Shown here: in pieces, positions 1 through 8,635 of the stretch
Layout: each line of letters begins with the position of its first letter
Position numbering within the stretch: position 1 is the stretch's first letter
NCBI RefSeq assembly: GCF_000316645.1
Contig: NC_019684.1
Coordinates: forward strand, 4,996,001-5,060,000
Length of the DNA stretch: 64,000 nucleotides
Direction of reading: 5' to 3'
Source: Nostoc sp. PCC 7524
GTDB lineage: Bacteria > Cyanobacteriota > Cyanobacteriia > Cyanobacteriales > Nostocaceae
The notes under the pieces: generated by a model
Told to the model about the DNA's origin: nothing
The model's input: only the letters and a program-made list of their open reading frames with translations
Databases searched by the model: none
Program-made: the position numbers and the translations under genes

Positions 1-601
1 TCAAAGTTTGATTATTAGCTAACTACTAACAATCAATTATGACAATAAAATGACAATAAACCTGAGAAATTAATCTGCGCCAAGGTTGCCAAGCTTGCTG
101 TTTCACTTTAACATCACCCCTCATCACAGAAGCATCCCAACGGGATGTATTCCCTTCACGCCAGAACTTCAAATCAATAATTGTAAAGTTTGCTGTAAAC
201 ATATTAATCTAAATATTATCTCCGTTGCTGAATATAGGACTTCTATTTGATTTTTGAAAATACTCAGTAAAGATCAAATAACCTATCTGGCAATTTTTGG
301 ATGCTTTATGGAAGCGCATTGCTTAAAGCGGACATTGCGTTTAACTTTTGCCGGACAGCGATCGCCTATATTCTGATCAATACTTCGCATTAGTGAAGCT
401 TTCAGCGATTATTGCTGCTTCTAATATCTAGAGTAGGATTTGCGATCGCCCATACTATCATCGCAAAATTAACAATCTCTATGCAAATCAACTAAAATGT
501 TTAATAAAACCTTTCTGGTTTTTTAGGTTTTATTGAGTATATTATTCCTTAATCAAGCAGTAGTTCTGAAAAACAGAAGATACGGTTTGACGGTGCTAAA
601 G
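1..601. other. Left-edge region without a clear gene
   Basis: No convincing gene lies between the window edge and the tRNA-His. On the minus strand an open frame of about 58 codons runs from an ATG at 202 to a TAG at 26-28. Its product has a Trp/Arg-rich core (FWREGNTSRWDAS, then QQAWQPWRRL) that I do not recognise; it may be a small gene or a relic. HIP1-type octamers occur near 358 and 443. The rest is AT-rich with frequent stops. Confidence 0.3.
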
Positions 602-675
602 GGCGAACGATGGGACTCGAACCCACGAGTGGTGGAACCACAATCCACTGCCTTAACCACTTGGCTACGCTCGCC
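602..675 (-). tRNA. tRNA-His (GTG)
   Basis: The minus strand folds as a full cloverleaf. The anticodon stem GTGGA/TCCAC encloses the loop TTGTGGT, giving anticodon GTG. The T arm has GTGGG-TTCGAGT-CCCAT. The acceptor GCGAGCG pairs with CGTTCGC, and an extra 5' G sits opposite C73, the G-1:C73 pair that identifies bacterial tRNA-His. The CCA end is not fully encoded. Confidence 0.95.
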
Positions 676-799
676 ATTGACGTTCCTTATTCTAGCATGA
701 CTTTGCGAAATTGATCCACAACTTTTTTCGACAGGAACGGACATTGTTCATTTCCAGTCTGGAGAATCTAACCCATATCTAGGAAAATCAAGCTGAAAT

Positions 800-1183
800 A
801 TGAAATTCTTGAATATTGTGGCATACTTGGGAGCTATGGGTTTAGCATCTGTGTTGGGGGTAGTGATGACCAACACCAACCCCAGTCAGCCTGCATATGA
901 GGAGTATGCTGTGCAGCGACTAACATCATACCTAAAAAAAGATGTCTGCAATCAAACATCCAAGCTCATAGAACGGTTCATTAATGCTAAATGTGACAAA
1001 CTGATAGATTCGGCTAACCCCCAACTGCGGCAAATCATGGCAGCAACTACCGAAAGACAAAACTTGATTTTTTTTAGTGTGTACCGGACAGAATTAAAAG
1101 TGAGTAACTGGATACCTTCCTACAGATTTGAAACCGTAGGCGCATTTAATAACTTCTATACTTACACCGCAGAACAACAATAG
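800..1183 (+). CDS. Small secreted or membrane-anchored protein, DUF4359-like
   Basis: This 127-residue protein opens with a hydrophobic segment (residues about 3-24, NIVAYLGAMGLASVLGVV), which looks like an uncleaved anchor or signal peptide. The rest is soluble and contains two cysteines, at about 50 and 65, that could form a disulfide outside the cytoplasm. Length and layout fit the cyanobacterial DUF4359 family, whose function is unknown. It stands alone between tRNA-His and the kinase gene. The family assignment is from memory of the pattern; the coding call itself is firm. Confidence 0.75.
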   Translation: MKFLNIVAYLGAMGLASVLGVVMTNTNPSQPAYEEYAVQRLTSYLKKDVCNQTSKLIERFINAKCDKLIDSANPQLRQIMAATTERQNLIFFSVYRTELKVSNWIPSYRFETVGAFNNFYTYTAEQQ

Positions 1184-1235
1184 GGAGTATGGAATCGGGA
1201 ATAATGAGGGATAAGTGCTGGAAAAACCTCTGGTG

Positions 1236-2588
1236 ATGAAACTCTGTCCCAATACTGGCTGTTTATATTCCCACAACCCAGATACGGCTCAAATTTGTCT
1301 AAAATGTGGTGAAAATCTATTGCTCAATCACCGTTATCACCTACTGCGTCTGATTGGTCATGGTGGCTTTGGTATAACTTTTTTAGCTGTGGATGAGCAT
1401 CTACCCTCTCAACCCAGGTGTGTCATCAAACAATTTAGTTTTCCAGCCCAATATGGTAGAAGTTACCATCAAGCAGTGAAATTATTTCGTCAGGAAGCAG
1501 TGCGCTTAGATGAGTTGCAACATCCCCAAATACCAAAGCTGCTGGGGTACTTTGAACAGGAAAATCGACTGTATTTAGTGGAAGAATGGATTCCTGGACA
1601 AACACTCAAAGAGGAGTTGCAACAAAATGGAGTCTTTCACGAACCCCAAATTGGGCGACTCTTGCAAGAGTTATTACCAGTGTTGCAATTTATCCATGAT
1701 AAGCAAATCATTCACCGGGACATCAAGCCAGCCAACATCATCCGCAATTCCTCGCAAGGTAAATTAGTTTTAATTGACTTTGGAGTTGCTAAACATATCA
1801 CCGCTACAGCTTTACTACAAACAGGCACTACCATAGGCAGTCCAGAATATATGGCTCCTGAACAAACGCGGGGGAAATCATTACCCGCAAGTGATCTTTA
1901 CAGTTTAGGTGTTACCTGTATTCACTTGTTAACGGACATTTCCCCTTTTGATTTGTTTGATGTAGCTAGCGATCGCTGGGTCTGGCGTGATTATCTATTA
2001 CCAGGGAATACTATCAGCAAGCAACTCGCCGAAATTCTGGACAAACTGCTGCACAATGCCATTGCTCAACGCTACAAATCTGCGGCTGAAGTTTTACAAG
2101 CACTAAACTGCTGTCCCCCTACCGTTAAACAACAGCCAGTTAATACCCTGTATTCTGAGGTAGGAGTTGATTACCATCAACTACGGGATTTACTCGCTGC
2201 TAAACAATGGCAACTAGCAGATCAGGAAACTTGGGCGGTGATGTGTCAAGCTATCTCTAAACCAGTGGGTAGTTATCTATTCATGGGTGATCTTGCCAAG
2301 TTACCCTGTGAGGATTTACAAATAATTGACCAGTTATGGAGCAAGTACAGTCAAGGGCGTTTTGGTTTTAGTGTCCAGAAGCAAATTTACGAAAGCGTTG
2401 ACTGTGATTATGTCAGGTTTTGCGCCGCCGTTGGTTGGAAGTTACATAACTCCCATTCTCCCCCCAATTGGCAATTCTCTTTTAATGGGGCATCTCCTCA
2501 AGGACATTTACCCTCCCGTGTGTGGGCTGGTGGGACTCAGTGGTGGCGACATATAAACGCTGTGAGTGCAAGGTTGGCGATTTATTAA
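1236..2588 (+). CDS. Serine/threonine protein kinase with C-terminal GUN4 domain
   Basis: This 450-residue protein has three parts. An N-terminal zinc ribbon has CPNTGC and CLKCG. A Hanks-type kinase domain (about 30-290) has a glycine loop GHGGFG, a lysine in CVIKQF, the catalytic HRDIKPANI, the DFG motif and APEQ. A C-terminal domain (about 305-445) matches GUN4: LRDLLAAKQWQLADQET, then LPCEDLQIIDQLW and GRFGFSVQ. GUN4 binds protoporphyrins and stimulates Mg-chelatase, so the kinase may respond to a tetrapyrrole; that is inference. The ATG at 1236 gives the usual short start before CPN. A GTG at 1215 with a nearby GAGGG is the alternative. Tetrapyrrole genes follow directly. Confidence 0.9.
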   Translation: MKLCPNTGCLYSHNPDTAQICLKCGENLLLNHRYHLLRLIGHGGFGITFLAVDEHLPSQPRCVIKQFSFPAQYGRSYHQAVKLFRQEAVRLDELQHPQIPKLLGYFEQENRLYLVEEWIPGQTLKEELQQNGVFHEPQIGRLLQELLPVLQFIHDKQIIHRDIKPANIIRNSSQGKLVLIDFGVAKHITATALLQTGTTIGSPEYMAPEQTRGKSLPASDLYSLGVTCIHLLTDISPFDLFDVASDRWVWRDYLLPGNTISKQLAEILDKLLHNAIAQRYKSAAEVLQALNCCPPTVKQQPVNTLYSEVGVDYHQLRDLLAAKQWQLADQETWAVMCQAISKPVGSYLFMGDLAKLPCEDLQIIDQLWSKYSQGRFGFSVQKQIYESVDCDYVRFCAAVGWKLHNSHSPPNWQFSFNGASPQGHLPSRVWAGGTQWWRHINAVSARLAIY

Positions 2589-2701
2589 GATTTGCTTAAA
2601 TATTTTGTACGATAGTAAATATTTCCCATAAACCACTCATACCAGAACAAATTAAATCTTTGTATCTCTGTGGTTTAAAATTCTCAGGAATTTTAACGCT
2701 C

Positions 2702-3415
2702 ATGTCATCTGCTTACCTGCTTGTATCTCACGGAAGTCGTGATCCTCGTCCAGAAATTGCTATGCAGCAACTAGCTGGATTAGTTGCTCGTCAGCTGCAA
2801 ATACCAGAAAAATTTGTAGGTACAGCAACCTTAGAAGTCAGCCATGAACCTTTGCATGAGCAGATTCGACAGTTTGCCCAAAGTGCTGTGTTATTGGGAT
2901 GCGATCGCCTCAAAATTATTCCCATCTTTTTGTTACCGGGTGTTCATGTGATGACGGATATTCCAACTGAAGTAGCACTGGCGAAACAGGTTGTCGGTGA
3001 AGATATCACAATTGAGTTACAACCATATTTAGGTAGTCACTCCGGTTTAGAGATATTTTTTCAACAGCAAATAGCTAGCATCAAAGCAGAAGCAGGAATT
3101 TTATTATCTCATGGTAGCCGTCGTCCAGGTTCTCAACAGCCTGTAGAAACTCTGGCGGTGAATTTGGGAGTCACTACCGCGTATTGGTCGATCTCTCCTA
3201 CTTTAGAATCACGGGTACAAGAGTTAATTGCCTTTGGCAACAAAGAAATTGCAATTTTGCCATACTTTCTATTCTCTGGTGGCATAACTGATGCGATCGC
3301 TCAAGCAGTTGACAAGTTAAAATTACAATTTCCTGGGGTGAATTTTTACCTGGCTGCACCTCTAGGAGCAAATGACGAATTAGCTAATTTGATTGGGGAT
3401 TTAATTCACTCATGA
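2702..3415 (+). CDS. Sirohydrochlorin chelatase (CbiX/SirB-like)
   Basis: The product has two successive CbiX-type half-domains. Each starts with an SHGSR motif: LLVSHGSRDPRP near residue 8 and LLSHGSRRPGS near 137. The histidines are the metal-binding residues of class II chelatases, which insert iron (siroheme) or cobalt into sirohydrochlorin. The two-domain length of about 237 residues fits the long cyanobacterial form. The ATG at 2702 is preferred over a TTG at 2660 because it places the first strand MSSAYLLVSHG at the N terminus. Its stop overlaps the next start by 4 bp (ATGA), so it is coupled to the SUMT gene that supplies precorrin-2. Confidence 0.9.
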   Translation: MSSAYLLVSHGSRDPRPEIAMQQLAGLVARQLQIPEKFVGTATLEVSHEPLHEQIRQFAQSAVLLGCDRLKIIPIFLLPGVHVMTDIPTEVALAKQVVGEDITIELQPYLGSHSGLEIFFQQQIASIKAEAGILLSHGSRRPGSQQPVETLAVNLGVTTAYWSISPTLESRVQELIAFGNKEIAILPYFLFSGGITDAIAQAVDKLKLQFPGVNFYLAAPLGANDELANLIGDLIHS

Positions 3416-4194
3416 ACCGCACAGACAAGGAAGCACAAAAGAGTTTGGGTAAAGTTTATTTGGTAGGTGCGGGGCCAGGAGATCCAGGGTTAATGACACT
3501 TAAAGGTAAGGGTATCCTGGAATGTGCTGATGTGGTAATTTATGATGCCTTGGTGAGTCCGGCAATTTTAGCAATGATTAATCCCCAAGCAGAGCAAATC
3601 AACGCTGGTAAGCGTCGGGGTAGACATTCACTTTTACAAGATGAAACAACCCAAACCCTCATCGAAAAGGCACGGGAACACGCGATTGTGGTTAGGCTCA
3701 AAGGTGGTGATCCCTTCATTTTTGGTCGTGGTGGGGAAGAAATGGCTGATTTAGTAGCCGCAGGTATTCCGGTGGAAGTTGTGCCAGGAATTACTTCGGG
3801 TATTGCTGCGCCAGCTTATGCAGGCATACCTTTAACCCATAGATTATACAGTTCTTCTGTGACTTTTGTGACCGGGCATGAGGCGGCAGGTAAGTATAGA
3901 CCGCAGGTAGATTGGCAAGCGATCGCCCACGGTTCGGAAACAATTGTCATTTACATGGGTATTCACAATCTGCCTTACATTGTGGAAGAGTTAACTAAGG
4001 CAGGGTTGAGTTCACAAACACCAATTGCTTTAGTACGTTGGGGTACACGTCCCGAACAGGAAGAATTAATTGGGGAGTTGGGAAATATTGCGGAATTAGT
4101 CGAGAAAACTGGATTTGAAGCCCCGGCGATCGCAGTTATTGGTGCGGTGGTGAATATGCACAATATTTTATCTGGGTGTCGTCCTGTTGGATAA
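3412..4194 (+). CDS. cobA: Uroporphyrinogen-III C-methyltransferase (SUMT)
   Basis: SUMT transfers two methyl groups from SAM to uroporphyrinogen III to give precorrin-2, the branch point to siroheme and cobalamin. The 260-residue protein has the family signatures: VYLVGAGPGDPGLMTLKG at the N terminus, VVIYDALVS, the VRLKGGDPFIFGRGGEE loop near residue 95-112 and VPGITSGIAAPAYAGIPLTHR. It lacks the CysG dehydrogenase domain, so it is the stand-alone form. The start overlaps the chelatase stop by 4 bp, consistent with a two-gene unit making siroheme for nitrite and sulfite reductases. Confidence 0.95.
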   Translation: MNRTDKEAQKSLGKVYLVGAGPGDPGLMTLKGKGILECADVVIYDALVSPAILAMINPQAEQINAGKRRGRHSLLQDETTQTLIEKAREHAIVVRLKGGDPFIFGRGGEEMADLVAAGIPVEVVPGITSGIAAPAYAGIPLTHRLYSSSVTFVTGHEAAGKYRPQVDWQAIAHGSETIVIYMGIHNLPYIVEELTKAGLSSQTPIALVRWGTRPEQEELIGELGNIAELVEKTGFEAPAIAVIGAVVNMHNILSGCRPVG

Positions 4195-4266
4195 TCAGAG
4201 CAAAACTTGACAAAATTAAAATTATTTTAATCAAACTGCAAACTTAAATCTTGGAGGAAAGATAAG

Positions 4267-5466
4267 ATGTCGCAAGTTGTAATTGTAGGTGCAGGTCCAA
4301 CAGGTGCAGCATTAGCCTTCCTCCTTGTAAAACGTGGTATCGCAGTGACACTAATTGAAGCGGCAAAGGATTTTCATCGTGTCTTTCGTGGTGAAGGATT
4401 AATGCCCAGTGGGTTAGATGCACTCGCACAAATGGGATTATCTGCATTGTTAGATGATATCCCTCATCGAGCATTGAACGCCTGGGAATTCATCATCGAG
4501 AAGAAACAATTGTTTCGAGTAGAGGAGCCAATGGGGGCAACTCGTCCCTGTACACTGGTTTCACAACCTTCATTACTCCAAGCATTGATTTCGCAAGCTC
4601 AAATTCATGATTGGTTCAAATTTATCCAGGGTGTTTCTGTTAAAGATTTATGCTGGAGTAATCAGCGTGTTGTTGGTGTATTACTGAGTGATGGGCGACA
4701 ACTTACTGCTGATTTAGTCATCGGTGCAGATGGTCGTAACTCAGTGGTGCGAGAACGTGCAGGATTGAAATTGGTACGCCAGCCTAAAAATATGGATGTT
4801 CTCTGGTTCAAACTGGCTGCCAATCCCCAGTTTGTTAAAGATAATGTGTTTTGTACTATTGTGCATGGTGATCAAGCTTTTAGTATTTTTCATGGGGCAG
4901 AGTCAGGAAAATTGCACCTAGCTTGGGTAATATCCGCAAATGAAAAAACTGACTGGAAACAAGCTGACTGGGCAGAAATTTTTGCCTCAATTTCACCTGC
5001 ATGGTTGGCAGAGCATTTCCGTAATCATGCAGATAGTATAGAATCCCCTATTAAGCTGTCGGTTGTCGTTGGTTGTTGTCCACAATGGCACTCACCTGGG
5101 GTAATACTTTTAGGTGATGCGGCACATCCTATGTCTCCTGTCCGCGCTCAAGGTATCAATTTAGCATTACGTGATGTAATTGTTGCTGCTAATCACCTAG
5201 TCCCGTTGTTACAAGCAAAAGCTGAACATCAGGAAATTGACTTAGCACTGTCGCTTATTCAAGCAGAACGTGAGCCAGAAATTATCCGCTCCCAGCAACT
5301 GCAATTACAGGAAGCTAGACAAGGTGAAAGATTGCGAAAAAATCCACTGCTGCGATCGCTGTTAGCTCAACTGACTCCGTTACTCCATAAACCCATTAAA
5401 CAATCTTGGTTAAAGCGACAATACGAAATGCGCCAAGGTATAACTCAAGTAAATTTAATTGTGTAA
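4267..5466 (+). CDS. FAD-dependent monooxygenase (UbiH/PHBH-like)
   Basis: The 399-residue protein has the class A flavoprotein hydroxylase layout. The dinucleotide-binding GAGPTGAALAFLL is at residues 8-20, the conserved DG motif at about 157 (LVIGADGRNSVVR) and the second FAD motif at about 288-300 (ILLGDAAHPMSPVRAQGIN). Such enzymes hydroxylate aromatic or isoprenoid substrates using NAD(P)H and O2. The actual substrate cannot be read from sequence. A good Shine-Dalgarno (ggagg, about 4253) precedes the ATG. The gene is separated from cobA by 72 bp. An IS5-type element begins 40 bp after its stop. Confidence 0.85.
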   Translation: MSQVVIVGAGPTGAALAFLLVKRGIAVTLIEAAKDFHRVFRGEGLMPSGLDALAQMGLSALLDDIPHRALNAWEFIIEKKQLFRVEEPMGATRPCTLVSQPSLLQALISQAQIHDWFKFIQGVSVKDLCWSNQRVVGVLLSDGRQLTADLVIGADGRNSVVRERAGLKLVRQPKNMDVLWFKLAANPQFVKDNVFCTIVHGDQAFSIFHGAESGKLHLAWVISANEKTDWKQADWAEIFASISPAWLAEHFRNHADSIESPIKLSVVVGCCPQWHSPGVILLGDAAHPMSPVRAQGINLALRDVIVAANHLVPLLQAKAEHQEIDLALSLIQAEREPEIIRSQQLQLQEARQGERLRKNPLLRSLLAQLTPLLHKPIKQSWLKRQYEMRQGITQVNLIV

Positions 5467-5538
5467 AAGTTTTTATTTAATTTGTACTTAATGTTGCCAG
5501 TCTTAGAGGATGTTTGAAAAGTTTTAGGGAGTCAAAAA

Positions 5539-6349
5539 TTAAGCCAATCGCTTCACCATAATACGGATCATTGCAAGATAGATAAAAGTTTCTGAGGTTT
5601 CGGGCAATAATTCATAATCTCTGACCAATCGCCGACATCCCATGAACCAGCCAAAAGTGCGTTCCACCACCCAACGTTTTTTGAGTAAAACAAAGCCCTT
5701 GCTTTGCTCTGGTCGCAGCACCACCTGTACAATCCAGCGACAAAAATTCATGACCCACTGCATGAACGGTTCCCCATCAAAGCCACCATCAACCCAGATG
5801 GTGGTTAACCGAGATTGTGGCTGAGACTGTTTAACTCGTTGGAGAACTTGTTTGCCTCCTTCTCGCTCACCGACATTGGCTGCTGTTACCAAAACCCGCA
5901 GCACTAACCCCAAGGTATCAACGGTCATAAATCTCTTGCGTCCTTTGATTTTCTTGCCAGCATCAAAGCCTACTGATTGACTCACCATTGCCGCACTCTT
6001 GACGCTTTGGCTATCAATTATCGCTTCCGATGGACTCGGATGACGTTCAATTTCGATTCTCGTCCACTCTCGGAGACTATCGTGAATGTGCAACCATGTC
6101 CCGTCTTTACGCCAGTTTCGGAAATATGTGTACACTGTTTGCTCTCGTAGGAAAGTCCCCAGGTAGCGTAGGCGTAGCCCGCCGTAGGCATCGCCATCTC
6201 ACTCCTTCTAGCAGGATGTAAAAAATTGCATTCAGGACTTCCCACATATCGACTTCACGCTTACGACCACCCGGTTTCCCTTCTGGAATCAAGTCGCTAA
6301 GAAATTCATATTGTGCGAGGCTCAGGTTACTGGGGTAAGCTTTACTCAT
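5539..6349 (-). pseudogene. IS5-family transposase, frameshifted and carrying a small repeat insertion
   Basis: The N-terminal part (6349 down to about 6150) reads MSKAYPSNLSLAQYEFL and on to EGVRWR. It is then interrupted by eight extra codons derived from a dispersed repeat (about 6162-6192) before resuming LPGDFP. The rest of the protein lies in another frame from about 6145 down to 5539. It keeps the DDE residues in IIDSQSVKS, WVDGGFDG and VERTFGW, and ends IMVKRLA. The repeat insertion preserves the frame, but one extra base between GDFP and VYTYFRNW breaks it. The gene is very probably inactive. A programmed frameshift is a weaker alternative because no slippery run is visible at the junction. 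Confidence 0.85.
6162..6192. repeat. Small dispersed repeat inserted in the IS5 transposase
   Basis: The stretch contains tagcgtaggcgtagcccgcc followed by gtaggcatcgc, a GC-rich partly palindromic sequence that resembles the small dispersed repeats of Nostoc genomes. It sits where IS5-type transposases normally read WRYLPGDFP and adds eight codons in frame. Confidence 0.7.
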
Positions 6350-6445
6350 GTCGCTCTCTCGGTGCTGTTGATTATCTATTCACAGCGTATACTGAGAGAG
6401 CTTTTTTACAACATACCTGACTTTTCAAACACCCTCTTAATATAT

Positions 6446-6859
6446 TTATACTCCTAGAGATTGAATAGCACTCAATAAATCTTCGACTATAAAAGGTCTG
6501 ATAAAATAAGCATCAACACCTTGCTTCTTCGCCCACATTCGGTACATTTCCTGATTATGGGCGCTACAAACTACAATTGGGATATTTTGATAAGTCTGAT
6601 GACTTTTCAAAAAACGGCATAACTCAAAGCCACTTTTTCCCGGCATTACTACATCAGTAACAATTGCATCTAGCTTTACTTCTAAGGCTATTTCTAAGCC
6701 GGCTTTAGCGGTATTGGTCTTAATAATTTGATATCCCTGATCTTCTAGATAATTACTAATTAAGTCTAATTCGCTAAGGGAGTCTTTAATAATCAGAATT
6801 TTCCCCACCCAAGTAATACTCAATTCTGAATCTCCATAACAATAAGTTATTTGCGACAT
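6446..6859 (-). CDS. Receiver-only response regulator
   Basis: This 137-residue CheY-like protein is a single receiver domain. The phosphoacceptor aspartate lies in DAIVTDVVMPGKSG (D71). Two normally conserved positions differ. The N-terminal acidic pair reads KD (LIIKDS) rather than DD, and the invariant lysine before the conserved proline is arginine (FIRPF). Phosphotransfer may therefore be altered. It follows patA by 20 bp on the same strand, so co-transcription and a role alongside PatA are likely but unproven. No output domain is present. Confidence 0.85.
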   Translation of the reverse strand: MSQITYCYGDSELSITWVGKILIIKDSLSELDLISNYLEDQGYQIIKTNTAKAGLEIALEVKLDAIVTDVVMPGKSGFELCRFLKSHQTYQNIPIVVCSAHNQEMYRMWAKKQGVDAYFIRPFIVEDLLSAIQSLGV

Positions 6860-6879
6860 TTAATTTTGTAAAGGGGAAA

Positions 6880-7986
6880 TTACACAATGTGTTTAAAAAT
6901 TACTTTTAGTAAATCTCCCTGAGTAAAAGGTTTAATTAAATGCCCTGATGCTCTGACTATCTTAGCTCTAGCTCGATCAATTAGCCCAGCTTTTGCAGTC
7001 ACCATAATTATGGGTGTATTTTTAAAATATGAATGCTTACGCAACAAAGAACATAGCTCATAACCATCTAAATCTGGCATATCAGCATCTAATAAAATAA
7101 TGTCTGGCTTTGTACGTAGAATTTCCATTAAAGCTTTTAAGGAATCTGTGACTCCAATCACCGAAAATATTTGCTCATCTAAAAAATTCTTGATAGTATT
7201 TAATACAATTGGGCTATCATCAATACAAAATATCGTATATACTTTACTATCCGCAGAGGGTGATGCTATTTGCTGATAGCCATTATTAGCATTTACATAT
7301 TGAGAACCGTAGCGTTTGGAATCTATATTTGGTAATCGCGGTTCAGTTCTTGGTTTGGTATGAGTATAATAACTTTGTCTGCTATTCATTGGTGATTGTA
7401 TATTGTCTTTTTGTATTACTGAATCTCGCTCATCTACTTCTCTTTTGTATCCTTCATGAACATTGCCACGTTGTTGACACTGTTCTACCAATAAGCGCAG
7501 ATTCAAGTAACAAAATTTTGGCAAGTCATCTAAAAAACTTTCTGGAATAAATTCGTAACTGCCTTCCTCTAAAACTAAAAATGTCTGTAAGACTTCTAAA
7601 GCCAAATGCTCTATCAATATGGCTGCTTGTCCAGGACTGATATATTTCTGATTAACTAACCAACAAATAGCTAGATAATCTGGATTGGGGATAGATTGAT
7701 TTTCAATTCCAGTCTCAAATATGGCTCGCAATTGCTCGTTAATTTCTCTAGGAATGGTGGTAATTTCTTGGCTTAAACTCTGTAAATGTCGGTAAAGCGG
7801 CTCAAACATCCTTTCTGAGTAGCAGGCATAAATGAGTTTACCTTCTTCTACGTATATCGACCAAGCACCAGATGTACTAAACACTTGTAAACAACCAGTT
7901 ACAGTCTTACCTGTAATTTTCTTTAACAGTGATAAGGGTTGTAGTTTCTGAAAAAATCTGTATCGACTAATAGGCAGTGTTTTCAT
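6880..7986 (-). CDS. patA: PatA, heterocyst pattern-formation regulator (PATAN + receiver)
   Basis: PatA is needed for intercalary heterocysts in Anabaena; without it heterocysts form mainly at filament ends. The 368-residue product has the N-terminal PATAN region (about 1-180, e.g. KITGKTVTGCLQVF and WSIYVEEGKLIYACYS), a low-complexity linker (about 185-245) and a C-terminal receiver with FCIDDSP, phosphoacceptor ILLDADMPDLDG and IKPF. The receiver pocket is intact, unlike that of its downstream neighbour. ATG at 7986 is favoured over GTG at 7995. The location beside the pec/cpc cluster matches Anabaena sp. PCC 7120, as I recall it. Confidence 0.93.
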   Translation of the reverse strand: MKTLPISRYRFFQKLQPLSLLKKITGKTVTGCLQVFSTSGAWSIYVEEGKLIYACYSERMFEPLYRHLQSLSQEITTIPREINEQLRAIFETGIENQSIPNPDYLAICWLVNQKYISPGQAAILIEHLALEVLQTFLVLEEGSYEFIPESFLDDLPKFCYLNLRLLVEQCQQRGNVHEGYKREVDERDSVIQKDNIQSPMNSRQSYYTHTKPRTEPRLPNIDSKRYGSQYVNANNGYQQIASPSADSKVYTIFCIDDSPIVLNTIKNFLDEQIFSVIGVTDSLKALMEILRTKPDIILLDADMPDLDGYELCSLLRKHSYFKNTPIIMVTAKAGLIDRARAKIVRASGHLIKPFTQGDLLKVIFKHIV

Positions 7987-8497
7987 GGATGGCACTCAGC
8001 GAGCAATTTAGTATATAAATATGAATGAAAGGCAAATTTTGGAGATTTTTTAGGTATCTTGTTATAACTGCGATCGCCTAGGTTGACGTGTAGTCTATAG
8101 CTCAATTAATTGAGCAGGTCAAATTCGAGTTAGTACCTTTATTTGTGGCAACCAAATTACTAAATTTGATCCAGCCACTTAGTACCAACCCTGACAACTG
8201 CAATTCTCTTGGAAAATAATTGCAGCACCATAATAAACAGCAAAATTTTCACTGACTTCCAGGAAAATTTTTCCAAAAATCAGCTAAATTTTCTGTATCT
8301 TTAGTTAATCTCACTAATCTAACAGTACAGCAATTCCTCAGATTAGATATATTGGCTCAAACCCATCAGTAGCAAAAGTTGTACTATTTTGCTGATTACT
8401 TAACTTCAAATAACCGCCTATCAAGCATTTATTGATGAGTAATCTAGTAGTGTCAGTATTTCAATATACTCAGTAATTAAACCTTGAAGCATAATAT
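7987..8497. promoter_or_regulatory. patA upstream region
   Basis: About 500 bp without an open frame separates the patA start from the left end of the ISL3 element, so it must hold the proximal patA promoter. It is AT-rich and contains one HIP1 octamer near 8071. I cannot define a promoter box with confidence. Confidence 0.4.
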
Positions 8498-8635
8498 GGT
8501 TCTTGGCAACTTTTGGTGATCTTGGTTGGGGGAAGGCAGAGGGCAGAAGGCAGAAGGCAGAAGTTAGAAAGATATAATTGAGATACGTCAAACTTCACTC
8601 CATCAAACATTTGAGGGATAAGCCTCAGCTTGGTT

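Larger units (their letters stand above)
5506..6436 (-). mobile_element. IS5-family insertion sequence, decayed
   Basis: The element is bounded by imperfect inverted repeats: gaggatgtttgaaaagt at 5506-5522 and, on the other strand, gagggtgtttgaaaagt ending at 6436. It is flanked by the trinucleotide TTA on both sides (5503-5505 and 6437-6439), a 3-bp target duplication of the kind IS5-related groups make. The transposase inside is broken. The element inserted only a few bases beyond the stop of the receiver gene at 6446. Confidence 0.85.

Noticed and set aside
6107..6349. IS5 frameshift as a programmed event
   Set aside because: No A-rich slippery heptamer at the junction, and a repeat insertion nearby shows decay.
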